Below, piece by piece: positions 27,631-35,508 of a DNA stretch of 64,000 bases. Positions within the stretch are counted from its first letter, which is position 1, and every line of letters starts with the position of its first letter. The notes under the pieces were generated by a model, which was not told the DNA's origin, did no database searches, and saw only the letters and a list, made by a program, of their open reading frames with translations. The stretch comes from Rhodobiaceae bacterium (GTDB lineage Bacteria > Pseudomonadota > Alphaproteobacteria > Parvibaculales > Parvibaculaceae). Where the stretch lies: positions 338,809 to 402,808 of the forward strand of contig JAAWWE010000002.1 of assembly GCA_021404525.1 (NCBI GenBank), written 5' to 3'. The position numbers and the translations under genes are program-made.

Positions 27631-27673
27631 GCATTTTCAGGAAAAGTGTGAGCGGTTTTCCGTCCGAAAATGC
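27631..27673 (+). repeat. Dispersed covarying hairpin repeat, copy C
   Basis: It starts two bases after the HupE-like stop. The outer stem pairs GCATTTTC (27631-27638) with GAAAATGC (27666-27673). The inner stem pairs GGAAAA (27640-27645) with TTTTCC (27656-27661) around loop GTGTGAGCGG. This is the most regular copy and may define the element. It resembles short intergenic palindromes known from rhizobial genomes, but I cannot assign it to a named family. Confidence 0.72.
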
Positions 27674-27683
27674 GACAAAAGAA

Positions 27684-27705
27684 AAGGGCAGCTGATGCTG
27701 CCCTT
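27684..27705 (-). terminator. Intrinsic terminator of the DUF3604 gene
   Basis: AAGGGCAGC (27684-27692) and GCTGCCCTT (27697-27705) form a perfect nine-pair stem with a four-base loop. On the minus strand the stem is followed by a T-rich run (TTCTTTTG). It lies 25 bp past the DUF3604 stop codon. Confidence 0.8.
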
Positions 27706-27730
27706 GCTGGTTTGAAAGATGCTGAGATCA

Positions 27731-29617
27731 TCAGGGCTTGTACCAGATCGCCGATGAGTAGGCTCGCTCCTGGATTGTCGCGGGATGGTTTGTTTCTTCC
27801 ACATCAATACCAAGTGCAAGCGCATCAAACAAAGAGTGGCGCGGCGTTGGGATTTCGAGAACACGGGCATAGTAGAACGCGTTCTGCGAAGCATCAAAGT
27901 CCGGGTCTTCCCAGACCGCTGAGAGCTCTGCCGCACCGATTGTGTTTTCATAGCGACCGGTCGTGATGTCGACCGTGTTGCCAACTGGCGGGATCTTTCC
28001 GTTCACATCTGCCACACGATCATCAGACCAGACAACGTTGTAGACTCGTTCCTGTGTTTCGCCGTCAGCCCCAAGCCAGCCTTTCACGATCTGTACTCGG
28101 TCCAGATTGCCAGACTTGGGATCTTTCGTTGCGCGGACAAGAAACTTTGGTGCCTGGTCAGCTGGGGCACCTGTCAGGTCGCCGCCCATAGGCACGCCAC
28201 CCGCATAGCCAATGTCGGCAAGGTCACCCGCTTCTGCGGCAGCTGCGTCATAGTCCCACCCGCCGAAAAAACGCACAGCGATGCGCGGGCCTGTCGTGCC
28301 ATAGACTTCGCGCCGCTTAAAGGCAGCGAAGATGGACTCGCGCGTGTTTTCTTCTGCCCACACAGCTGCAAGGCCGGACGCAGACATGGACCACCCATTT
28401 GGTCCTAGACTGCCACCGGATCCTGTACGAAAGCCGCCGGTTTTCCCGAATGGAGTCGTATCGCGCGGGAACTTGCCCCAGAAGTTAGGTTCCTCTGCAG
28501 AGGCAAGACCCGTGTGGCTGTCTGTTGAGCCGATGACGCCAAACGCAAAGGGGTTTGTGCCAATCTTGTTTTCAATCTCAAGGCCGCTCAGAAGGGCGGA
28601 GCGCACATAGTCGCCCGCAACAGGTGCATATTCAGGCGCATTCTGCTGGATGTAATGGCGGTATGTTTCGAAGTCTGCAAATTCATCATCCGGCGAGAGG
28701 GATGGATGGGTTTCGCTATCGCCTTTGAACTGTGTGATCTCGACGACCGGTTCCCATTCCATACGGATCGCTGCCATCTCCGCAGTGATGGGCTCGCTGC
28801 GCAGGTTCGTCTCTGAAAACATGTAGCCTTTGGAGATATTCGAGTTGTGGGGAATGGCCACAAACTCAGCACCGGTGCGTTCTGATGTTTCCTCCAGCCA
28901 GTTCCAAAGGTCCTCTGGGTAATTGCTGTCAGATGTCGAGAAGGGCTGGAACTGACCTGCGACATCTGCACCATTTGGCGTGAACACCACCCGGTGCATA
29001 TTCGCGCCTGCCGGAATGGAGCTCCACTCCCACCCAATGAAGGACGAGAACTTGCCTGGCTCATAATGGCTGTCGGTGACGGCAATGGTTTCCTGCCAGC
29101 TTGTGCGCGCCATGGTTCGCCAGCCTGGGATGCCGGCACCTAAGGGTGCTGCGGCAGCTTCTTCAACCGACATGGGCTGAGGCAGGAACGAGGCAAAGGC
29201 CGACATGCCTTCATCATCAGCAACCACGCCGCGCAGCCAGCGCTGCGCGTACCAGGCCCGGGCACGGTCAATAAGCCCCATATCGTCTGTCGGAATGCCC
29301 TTATCAACAATGTGTCGCATGCCACCCAGCATCACTGCGTGGTCAGCGATAACGAGAAAATCGAGCGGCGTTTCAATCTGCACGCGACCCTGGTGCCCCG
29401 GGTTCACAACCGGTAGGCCCTTGGCGTAGCGGTAGGCGGTGTCGGGGTCCGCTGTCTGGTTGCGGTTGAGGTAAGCGTCGAAGGAGTAGGACGTGTGAAG
29501 GTGGGTGTCGCCCCACAGCAATGTTGTGTCCGCGGCCTGCGCTGTCTGGCTTGCGAGTGCCAGCGCGAACGCCGTCACGGTGCCCAGCAGGTGCTGTTTT
29601 AAATCGTTCGTACCCAT
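27731..29617 (-). CDS. Exported DUF3604 protein with PHP-like metal motifs
   Basis: A 628-residue protein with a signal peptide (GTVTAFALALASQTAQA), so periplasmic. The DUF3604 body contains motifs reminiscent of PHP-type metal-dependent phosphoesterases: WGDTHLHTSYSFDAY (HxH, ~35), DFLVIADHAVMLGG (~85), SFIGWEWSS (~200), FVAIPHNSNISKG (~255) and IGSTDSHTGLASAEEPNFWG (~380). These could bind two or three metals. No substrate is known to me. The start follows GGGAGGGGACGCACG. It is convergent with the PpiC-HupE pair; I recall seeing these three families near each other in other proteobacteria, suggesting that HupE supplies metal and PpiC aids folding (inference). Confidence 0.85.
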   Translation of the reverse strand: MGTNDLKQHLLGTVTAFALALASQTAQAADTTLLWGDTHLHTSYSFDAYLNRNQTADPDTAYRYAKGLPVVNPGHQGRVQIETPLDFLVIADHAVMLGGMRHIVDKGIPTDDMGLIDRARAWYAQRWLRGVVADDEGMSAFASFLPQPMSVEEAAAAPLGAGIPGWRTMARTSWQETIAVTDSHYEPGKFSSFIGWEWSSIPAGANMHRVVFTPNGADVAGQFQPFSTSDSNYPEDLWNWLEETSERTGAEFVAIPHNSNISKGYMFSETNLRSEPITAEMAAIRMEWEPVVEITQFKGDSETHPSLSPDDEFADFETYRHYIQQNAPEYAPVAGDYVRSALLSGLEIENKIGTNPFAFGVIGSTDSHTGLASAEEPNFWGKFPRDTTPFGKTGGFRTGSGGSLGPNGWSMSASGLAAVWAEENTRESIFAAFKRREVYGTTGPRIAVRFFGGWDYDAAAAEAGDLADIGYAGGVPMGGDLTGAPADQAPKFLVRATKDPKSGNLDRVQIVKGWLGADGETQERVYNVVWSDDRVADVNGKIPPVGNTVDITTGRYENTIGAAELSAVWEDPDFDASQNAFYYARVLEIPTPRHSLFDALALGIDVEETNHPATIQERAYSSAIWYKP

Positions 29618-29734
29618 CGTGCGTCCCCTCCCTTTAGCCGCGCCGAGCGCGCAGATCCTTAGCTTTAGGTTTTAGGGGAATGGGTGCAAGCCATCAGCGG
29701 CAGATTTAGCGAGTTCCGGTCTGCGGAATAAGGC

Positions 29735-30331
29735 TCACGCTCCGCGAATAATCGCCAAAATACCCGCTAACTGCGCCTCGATGACATCTGCGGCGTCCAA
29801 CTGCTGAACATTTTTCATGCGCGTCCAGGAATCGTAAGAAGCAACCTGGTCTGCTGCATGTTGAAGTGCGGGAGAAAGCTCCTGCAACTCAGGCAGGTTC
29901 TTGAAAAGAAATTTGCGTTGAAGTTCAGCAAAAGCGTCATAGGAGCGGGTTAAATACGGCGACTTCCATTTTCGCGCGATTGTGCATGTCATAAATGGGT
30001 GAACTGTTTCGAAGAAATGAGCGCGGCGTTCGATCAGCTTGCGGGCTCGGTCTTCCAAAGGACCAGTAAGCGTTTTCAGGTCAAATTCGGGGAACACCCG
30101 CGCCTTGATGACCTGATCGACTTCCTGATAGAGCGTCTCCATATCCTCAAAATGGCGGAATACAGTGCGAAGGCCGACATTTGCTCGGTCCGCTACATCC
30201 TCACTGGTAGGTGCAGCATTCCCTTCGCCGACCAGCGAAACCATTGCCTCGACGATCGCCGCACGTGTGCGGGTGCTCCGGTTCAGCCGACCATCAACTT
30301 GCTGTGTTGTCTTGCCTTCTACGATGGACAC
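29735..30331 (-). CDS. TetR-family regulator
   Basis: A ~198-residue regulator with an N-terminal helix-turn-helix (TSEDVADRANVGLRTVFRHFEDMETLYQEV, residues ~40-70 read in two parts) and an all-helical ligand domain. I place the start at GTG 30331, because AGGAGA lies at the right distance before it; a TTG 21 bp upstream is possible but has no such signal. It is divergent from the DUF1330 gene, and a TGGCACT-type inverted repeat lies between them, so it probably controls that gene and itself. The ligand is unknown. Confidence 0.82.
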   Translation of the reverse strand: MSIVEGKTTQQVDGRLNRSTRTRAAIVEAMVSLVGEGNAAPTSEDVADRANVGLRTVFRHFEDMETLYQEVDQVIKARVFPEFDLKTLTGPLEDRARKLIERRAHFFETVHPFMTCTIARKWKSPYLTRSYDAFAELQRKFLFKNLPELQELSPALQHAADQVASYDSWTRMKNVQQLDAADVIEAQLAGILAIIRGA

Positions 30332-30374
30332 CTGAGGATCTCCTGTTTTCAATCTACTGGACGAGGATAACTAA

Positions 30375-30391
30375 TGGCACTTATAGTGTCA
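30375..30391. promoter_or_regulatory. Candidate TetR operator before the DUF1330 gene
   Basis: TGGCACT (30375-30381) and AGTGTCA (30385-30391) are inverted repeats (six of seven pairs) separated by three bases. The site lies between the divergent TetR gene and DUF1330 gene, about 50 bp before the latter's start, a usual place for TetR autoregulation. Confidence 0.45.
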
Positions 30392-30439
30392 AAAAACAGA
30401 TATTGTCATATGCTTTTGATAGCAGAAGGAGCAGGAAAA

Positions 30440-30853
30440 ATGGATGTCGTAAATGCCATGCGTCCAAATGAAGCGCAGATCAAGGAATGGACCAGCGGTT
30501 CAGTGGACGGACCGATTGTCATGGTCAATCTGCTCAAGTTCTATGACAAAGCTCAATATGCCGACGGGCGGGACCCAGATATTAGCGGCGCGGAAGCCTA
30601 TCAACGCTACGCTGTTGAAGTCTCAAAACTCGTAGAAGGTCTGGGCGGCAAAATGATCTATGGCGGTGCGGTGACACTGACATTGATTGGAGAAGTTGCC
30701 GAAGACTGGGATGTGATTGCCTGCGTTCAGTATCCCTCACGGAAAGCCATGCTCGAAATGACCATGTCTCCGGAGTACCAGGCGATTGAAGTTCATCGGG
30801 ATGCGGGGCTCGCCGGTCAGCTCAATATTGAGACGGTTTCGGGTGCATTCTAA
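30440..30853 (+). CDS. DUF1330 domain protein
   Basis: A 137-residue small cytoplasmic protein of the dimeric alpha-beta-barrel superfamily. DUF1330-like segments are PIVMVNLLKFYDKAQYADG (~20), EAYQRYAVEVSKLVEGLGGK (~50) and DWDVIACVQYPSRKAMLEMTMSPEYQ (~85-110). Members are often linked to oxidation or isomerisation of small organic molecules, but no defined reaction can be assigned. The ATG at 30440 follows AGGAGCAGGAAAA; an earlier ATG at 30374 would overlap the regulator site. It lies 83 bp upstream of a glutathione S-transferase gene, probably co-transcribed. Confidence 0.78.
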   Translation: MDVVNAMRPNEAQIKEWTSGSVDGPIVMVNLLKFYDKAQYADGRDPDISGAEAYQRYAVEVSKLVEGLGGKMIYGGAVTLTLIGEVAEDWDVIACVQYPSRKAMLEMTMSPEYQAIEVHRDAGLAGQLNIETVSGAF

Positions 30854-30935
30854 CGCTCCCTCCCGCGCTGTTTAGACGCTACAGTCCCATAATTGAAAAA
30901 CAGATCGCCAATAGGCGACGCATTGGAGGCAACCT

Positions 30936-31571
30936 ATGGCCCTTACATTTTACGATTACACACCTGCGCCCAGTCCTCGCCGCGCCCGCATATTCATGGC
31001 GGAAAAAGGCGTGAAGGCCGAAAACATCCAGATTGATATGGCGAAGGCCGAACAGCTGACGGATGAATTCAAAGCGATCAATCCGGCCTGTACCATTCCG
31101 GTTCTGAAACTGGAAGACGGCACGATCCTCACCGAGAATGATGGCATCGCAGCCTATCTGGAAGCGGCCTACCCTGAGCCGCCGCTCCTCGGTGTTACAC
31201 CGGAAGAAAAAGGCCTGGTTGCCAATTGGCAGTCGCGCATGTTGATGGAAGGTCTCTCAGCGGTGGCGGAGACATTGCGCAACTCCTCACCCGGCATGAA
31301 AGATCGCGCCACCACAGGGCCGGTCAACTATGCACAGATTCCCGAACTGGCAGAGCGCGGGCGTGCGCGTCTCACGGTTTTCATGGACACGCTCAACTCC
31401 CGCCTCAAAGACCGCGAGTTCGTGGCGATTGATACCTACAGCTATGCCGACATCACCGCGCAAGTCGTGGTCGATTTTGCAAAATGGGTGAAGGTGACGC
31501 CGACCGACGATCACACAGATCTGCAACGCTGGCACGCGGCAGTGTCTGCTCGCCCGAGCGCATCCGCATAA
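30936..31571 (+). CDS. Glutathione S-transferase
   Basis: A 211-residue cytosolic GST. The N-terminal thioredoxin-like domain has SPRRARIFMAEKGV, with a candidate glutathione-activating Ser at ~13. It also contains NPACTIPVLKLEDGTILTEN, with the conserved cis-Pro, and the DGIAAYLEAAYPEPPLLG helix. The C-terminal helical domain carries FVAIDTYSYADITAQVVVDF, the N-capping-box Asp motif. The RBS GGAGG is 6-7 bp before the ATG. It may conjugate or isomerise electrophiles made by the nearby oxygenases (inference). Its last five codons including the stop are tandemly duplicated just downstream. Confidence 0.87.
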   Translation: MALTFYDYTPAPSPRRARIFMAEKGVKAENIQIDMAKAEQLTDEFKAINPACTIPVLKLEDGTILTENDGIAAYLEAAYPEPPLLGVTPEEKGLVANWQSRMLMEGLSAVAETLRNSSPGMKDRATTGPVNYAQIPELAERGRARLTVFMDTLNSRLKDREFVAIDTYSYADITAQVVVDFAKWVKVTPTDDHTDLQRWHAAVSARPSASA

Positions 31572-31586
31572 AGCGCATCCGCTTAG
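31557..31586 (+). repeat. 15-bp tandem duplication including the GST stop codon
   Basis: Bases 31557-31571 encode Ser-Ala-Ser-Ala-stop (AGCGCATCCGCATAA). Bases 31572-31586 repeat them in the same frame with two changes (AGCGCATCCGCTTAG), giving a second stop. The second unit also carries the first bases of the convergent hydrolase's stop region, so the two genes' 3' ends meet inside the repeat. Confidence 0.8.
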
Positions 31587-32704
31587 TCTGAGGACGCACC
31601 TTCTGGGCGTTTGCCGTCCAGAAACCAATCCAGGATGCGGGCATTTTCTTCGCGCGGATAGGTGTGGCTGAGGTCACTGATTTCGCGATAGACAATGTCC
31701 GCACCGCCGCCACCGAGTGCCCGGTATGCCGTGCGCGCAATATCGATGGGGAACATCCAGTCCTTCGCCCCGTGGGTGAGGTAAATGGGCAGGCCGTTGA
31801 GCCGCTCACCATCCACAACTTCAAGCAAAAAAGGATGAAAGCTCGCTGAGATAGGGGCGAGATGTGTGAACTTGGAATCTGTTTGCAGGCCTTGAACATA
31901 GGTGAAGGTCCCGCCATCGCTCATGCCAGTGAGAAGCAGCTTGTTGGTGTCAATCGACCAGTTCTCAGTGACGTGGGCGAGCATGCGCTCAAGGTTCGGA
32001 CTGTCCACGTCTTCGCCCATAAGAGACCAGGTGCCGTCCGAAGAGCTTGGGCTTAAGAGGATCACACCTCGGCTGCGCGCGGCCCGGATCCACGACCAGA
32101 GAAAATCGCGCCCGTGTCCGCTGCCCCCATGCATCGCAACCATGAGTGGATAGGTTTTTGAAGGGTCGTAGTTTTCAGGCACATAGAGCGAGAAGCCGCC
32201 GCGCTCTTTCTTTTCATTGCCAAAATGATGTACCCCAACGCTTGGCCCCTCAGTTTGTTCAGCAGCCAGTGCCTGCAAAAGCGCTGCATCGTCCCGTTGC
32301 TCCTCCTCCAGGAAAAAGCGGCTGACAGGCGGCAGAACAGCGGCAACGGGATAGAGCGCTTCCAGCGCGCGTGAAGAATGTCGGAGGGCACGGTAAGCGG
32401 CCATGATTCCGTTTTCGGGATCATCAAGCGCGCCGCGCAACTCTTCATAAGCGCGCATAACAGATGTGGATGATGCGACAATACGATCCCGAAAGGGATG
32501 AAAATCGTCAGGCCAGTCCGCCGCCTGGAACCCGACCAGTGCGTCTTCAACACCTTTGTCGAGCGCGCCCACATGTTTGACAACTTCTTCAAGGCGTGGC
32601 GGATGCAAATGTCGGCTAATGAACAAAAGGCCCTCCAAGGAATGAAGCAGAGGTGGGACCAGCGCAGTGATCGCGTCTGACAATTGATCGGTGTTTTCGT
32701 TCAT
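31583..32704 (-). CDS. Alpha/beta hydrolase, esterase/PHB-depolymerase-like
   Basis: A 373-residue protein. The first ~170 residues are helical and without a known family. The C-terminal part is an alpha/beta hydrolase: oxyanion segment PLMVAMHGGSGHGRDFLW (~190), nucleophile elbow LTGMSDGGTFTY (GxSxG, ~285), acid in THGAKDWMFP (~330) and catalytic His in DLSHTYPREE (~357). This is close to predicted carboxylesterases/phospholipases such as PHB-depolymerase-type enzymes. No signal peptide is present. The ATG at 32704 (MNENTDQ) is preferred over an upstream GTG; neither has a strong ribosome binding site. Confidence 0.8.
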   Translation of the reverse strand: MNENTDQLSDAITALVPPLLHSLEGLLFISRHLHPPRLEEVVKHVGALDKGVEDALVGFQAADWPDDFHPFRDRIVASSTSVMRAYEELRGALDDPENGIMAAYRALRHSSRALEALYPVAAVLPPVSRFFLEEEQRDDAALLQALAAEQTEGPSVGVHHFGNEKKERGGFSLYVPENYDPSKTYPLMVAMHGGSGHGRDFLWSWIRAARSRGVILLSPSSSDGTWSLMGEDVDSPNLERMLAHVTENWSIDTNKLLLTGMSDGGTFTYVQGLQTDSKFTHLAPISASFHPFLLEVVDGERLNGLPIYLTHGAKDWMFPIDIARTAYRALGGGGADIVYREISDLSHTYPREENARILDWFLDGKRPEGASSD

Positions 32705-32809
32705 GGATTGGCTCAATAGGTGTTTCGGATGCGCGCAGTGTGTCACCCGTTGCTCGCCGCGTCCATGCGCGAAGAGGGCCCAGATTTGATCAGCGGGCAG
32801 GTGGGGTTC

Positions 32810-33070
32810 TTAGGTCTCGATCCGCAGATATTTGAGAATGGTCCAGCGGGCAAAGATGCCAAATACACCCGCTATCGTTACGGCAAACAAAAATCCGCTG
32901 ACCGAGAAAGAGGATAGATCACCCATCCACCATGCTCGCAGCAAACCATAGGCGGGATAGAGGATGAACAGAATATAGGCCGACAAAGCGGCAGCGATAC
33001 GCGTAACCAGAGCCTGGCTGAAAGCGAAAGGGCGAACCGTGGTGGCATCTGTCTGAGGGAGTGGGGTCAT
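32810..33070 (-). CDS. Small two-helix membrane protein
   Basis: An 86-residue protein with two membrane helices (IAAALSAYILFILYPAYGLL and GFLFAVTIAGVFGIFARWTI). I recognise no family. The ATG at 33070 follows GAGGAGAG. It lies 14 bp after the larger membrane protein gene at 33085-33618 on the same strand, so the pair probably forms one membrane complex. Confidence 0.65.
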   Translation of the reverse strand: MTPLPQTDATTVRPFAFSQALVTRIAAALSAYILFILYPAYGLLRAWWMGDLSSFSVSGFLFAVTIAGVFGIFARWTILKYLRIET

Positions 33071-33084
33071 GGGTCTGTCTCTCC

Positions 33085-33618
33085 TCAAAAGGGTTTCACA
33101 ATGGCGAGGTAAAAAGTGAAGGTGATCGACACGATCACGATCGGCGTGGTGATGATCAGGAACCACCAATGCAGATGAATGGCCTTTTCATGTGCAACGC
33201 CATCACCTGCTTCACGCAGGCGTTCTTTATTGCCGCCAAAATGGGCCAGGTGAAAGTCGGCGATCTCAATCGGCAGGAAGACTAGAACGATCAGCACAAG
33301 CTTCATGGCAAACCACCCGCTGTCCGGCGTCCAGCCGCCGGCAAGCATCAGCAGCGGGCCGGTGATGAGCAACATGGGGAACGCTATATGCTCAAGCTTG
33401 GCACCATCATCAAAGCGTTCCATAGCCCAGTTGCGAAGCCGAATGCGCTCAGGGTCATGTGGCGCCCGCTGCCAGTCGCGGAAGAGCGGCACAAGATAGT
33501 TTCCATAAGCGACCGACGTGCTCCAGGCCCATATGGCTGCAAAAACCATATGCACAAATTTCAGCGTCAAATAGTAATCGCTTAGAAAATCGTTCGCTGT
33601 AGTGAATAGTGTGTCCAT
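33085..33618 (-). CDS. Multi-pass membrane protein, CopD/DUF2269-like
   Basis: A 177-residue protein with four or five membrane helices. His residues sit inside or beside helices (LKFVHMVFAAIWAWS, LEHIAFPMLLITG, IADFHLAHFGG, IHLHWWFLIITTP), a pattern seen in haem- or copper-binding membrane proteins of the CopD/DUF2269 type. The assignment is by resemblance only. The start at 33618 has GGGGAGAG some distance upstream. It forms a pair with the small membrane protein just downstream, and both follow the MarR gene on the same strand. Confidence 0.62.
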   Translation of the reverse strand: MDTLFTTANDFLSDYYLTLKFVHMVFAAIWAWSTSVAYGNYLVPLFRDWQRAPHDPERIRLRNWAMERFDDGAKLEHIAFPMLLITGPLLMLAGGWTPDSGWFAMKLVLIVLVFLPIEIADFHLAHFGGNKERLREAGDGVAHEKAIHLHWWFLIITTPIVIVSITFTFYLAIVKPF

Positions 33619-33658
33619 GATCGATCACTCTCCCCTCATGTGATCGGATTTGCATGCC

Positions 33659-34141
33659 TTATGAAGCAGTGGTCTCCGTTTCAGTGGCGACATTTGGTAT
33701 CTCGCCCCACTCTTTGCGGAGCCCCTTGAGCAGGGCATCAATCGTAGGCTCGCCCAGGCGATCAACGAGAGCGGCTTCCAGGTTCGACATGATACTTGCA
33801 GCGGCTAGGTGGACCGGTCGACCTTCTCGCGAAAAGCGGATCAGTTTGCAGCGCTTGTCTGCTGGATCAGGCGTCAGCTCAATCAACCGCTTTTCTTCCA
33901 GTTCCCTCACGGCGGAATTGATCGACTGGCGTGTAACGCCGAGCGTGCGCGCAAGATCGCTTGGCCTTTGAATACCTGAGGCCACATAGACCAGCACCAT
34001 CGATTCCAGTCGCCGCACACTCGGAAGCCCATGCGCCTGCAGGTTTTGCTGCAACCCGCGGTCGAGCCACATAAAGCCTTCGAGCAGGCTCGTCATAAGG
34101 CCCCGTCCAACCGGAATATTCTGTTTTAGCCGCTGCGTCAT
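33659..34141 (-). CDS. MarR-family regulator
   Basis: A 160-residue winged-helix regulator. The recognition region RPSDLARTLGVTRQSINSAVRELEEKRLIEL (~65-95, read in parts) is followed by the wing with the MarR hallmark DPADKRCKLIRFS. The ATG at 34141 is preceded by GGGGAGAG. It is divergent from the carboxymuconolactone decarboxylase-like gene, with a perfect TTGTAAG palindrome between them, so it most likely represses that operon and itself until an aromatic or phenolic ligand binds (inference). Confidence 0.87.
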   Translation of the reverse strand: MTQRLKQNIPVGRGLMTSLLEGFMWLDRGLQQNLQAHGLPSVRRLESMVLVYVASGIQRPSDLARTLGVTRQSINSAVRELEEKRLIELTPDPADKRCKLIRFSREGRPVHLAAASIMSNLEAALVDRLGEPTIDALLKGLRKEWGEIPNVATETETTAS

Positions 34142-34169
34142 CTCTCTCCCCACGTGGGTAGCTTGAATA

Positions 34170-34188
34170 TATTGTAAGTTTATCTTAC
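34170..34188. promoter_or_regulatory. MarR operator palindrome
   Basis: TTGTAAG (34170-34176) and CTTACAA (34182-34188) are perfect inverted repeats with a five-base spacer. The site is 28 bp from the MarR start and 32 bp from the divergent start at 34221, so it can cover both promoters. The half-site resembles those of other MarR proteins that control aromatic metabolism. Confidence 0.7.
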
Positions 34189-34220
34189 AAATAGCAAAGA
34201 CAATTGTGAGGGAGAAAGCC

Positions 34221-34862
34221 ATGCCCAGATTGGCGCAAGTGGCAAAAGCCGACGCGGATCCGTTCATCGATCAGATCTACCAACTCTTGTTCCAGGATCG
34301 CGATCCGGTCGAGTCACCAGGCACAGCAACCGGCACCCCCGGCAACTGGTGGACTGTCTTCGCACTTGTGCCCGATTGCTTCAAGCATGCGGTGGAGGGC
34401 TTTCAGTTCTATCGCGACCCCAATCGCAAACTGAGCCCTAAATTGCGCGAGCTCGGACAAACCCGCGCTGGCTATGTGCGGGGCTCCCAGTTTGTTTTTT
34501 CGCAACACTGTAAGTCCTGCCGTGATGTCGGTTTTTCCGAAGAACAAATTGACGCGCTGCCGCACTGGCATGTGGCGGATTGTTTTTCAGAAGTTGAACG
34601 CGCGGTCCTCGCGTATACCGACGAGATGGTGATGGACAATGGGCGCGTGTCAGACGGCACATTTGCGGTTTTGAAGAAACATCTGAGCGACGTGGAGATC
34701 CTTGAGCTCACCTACATCACGGCCATGTATGAGATGCACGCGATCATGAGCCGAGCACTGAAGCTCGAATATGACGATGTCGACGAACGCGTTGTTGAGG
34801 TACCGATGCCTGATGGAGACGGCTCCTCCGACGTGATGAGCATGGTCGATACAGACAAATAA
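34221..34862 (+). CDS. Carboxymuconolactone decarboxylase/AhpD-like protein
   Basis: A 213-residue helical protein of the CMD superfamily. The core KLRELGQTRAGYVRGSQFVFSQHCKSCRDVG (~75-105, read in two parts) contains the AhpD-like CxxC pair (CKSC). The second helical half is SEVERAVLAYTDEMVMDNGRV then LELTYITAMYEMHAIMSRAL. The Cys pair suggests peroxidase-linked or redox activity rather than simple decarboxylation. The start follows GAGGGAGAAA. It is the first gene of a rightward series with VOC, HXXEE and SSF genes, under the MarR palindrome. Confidence 0.82.
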   Translation: MPRLAQVAKADADPFIDQIYQLLFQDRDPVESPGTATGTPGNWWTVFALVPDCFKHAVEGFQFYRDPNRKLSPKLRELGQTRAGYVRGSQFVFSQHCKSCRDVGFSEEQIDALPHWHVADCFSEVERAVLAYTDEMVMDNGRVSDGTFAVLKKHLSDVEILELTYITAMYEMHAIMSRALKLEYDDVDERVVEVPMPDGDGSSDVMSMVDTDK

Positions 34863-34878
34863 ACGGAGGAGAAAGCAA

Positions 34879-35418
34879 ATGGGATATCATCACCTGGCGC
34901 TTGCCGCCAAAGACATGAAAGCGATCCACGACTTCTACGAAGGGGTGATGGGCTTTGACTTGGTGAAGGTCGAGGTTGCCCCGGTTCAGGAAGGCGGCTG
35001 GGCGAAACACTTCTTCTACCGCATGGAAGATGACAGCAAATTCATCGCTTTCTGGGAAATGCACGATGTGCCAGGAACCGAAGGATTTGAAACCAACCTC
35101 TCAAAGGCGGCCGGTGTGCCCGACCAGATCAATCACATCTCTTTTGATGTGCCGGATATGGATGCCTTCAATATGCGTATGCAGCAATGGTTGGACGCTG
35201 GGTACGATGTGTTGGAACTGGACCATGAATGGTGCCGGTCCATCTACACCAAAGACCCCAATGACAATTTCGTCGAGTTTTGTCTCACGACGGGGGAATT
35301 TACAGCGGCAGATCGCGAGCATGCTCTGGCACAGCTGACGGCGAAAGAGCCATCCTTCTCTAAACCGCCGGTGAAAATGGAAATCCACAAAGCGACGGGT
35401 TCTGCGGCCGCGGAGTAG
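34879..35418 (+). CDS. VOC-family (glyoxalase/extradiol dioxygenase-like) protein
   Basis: A 179-residue vicinal-oxygen-chelate protein with two beta-alpha-beta-beta-beta modules. Metal ligands expected for the fold are visible: His in GYHHLALAAKDMKAIHDFY (N-terminus), His in INHISFDVPDMDAF (~85), and Glu in DPNDNFVEFCLTTG (~135). It could be a lactoylglutathione-lyase-like enzyme or a type I ring-cleavage dioxygenase. RBS GGAGGAG precedes the ATG. It begins 17 bp after the CMD-like gene, so is in the same operon. Its location beside monooxygenases favours an aromatic role (inference). Confidence 0.82.
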   Translation: MGYHHLALAAKDMKAIHDFYEGVMGFDLVKVEVAPVQEGGWAKHFFYRMEDDSKFIAFWEMHDVPGTEGFETNLSKAAGVPDQINHISFDVPDMDAFNMRMQQWLDAGYDVLELDHEWCRSIYTKDPNDNFVEFCLTTGEFTAADREHALAQLTAKEPSFSKPPVKMEIHKATGSAAAE

Positions 35419-35508
35419 AGCGGATTTCTCCTGCTTGATCTCTTCAGGCGACAACGGCAAACTCAGGCTTGTGAGGTGCGGTTGAGGTTAAGAGGTCTGG
35501 GGGGAACT

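Noticed and set aside
30374..30439. Upstream extension of the DUF1330 protein from the ATG at 30374
   Set aside because: It would run through the candidate operator and promoter, and lacks the ribosome binding site that the 30440 ATG has.
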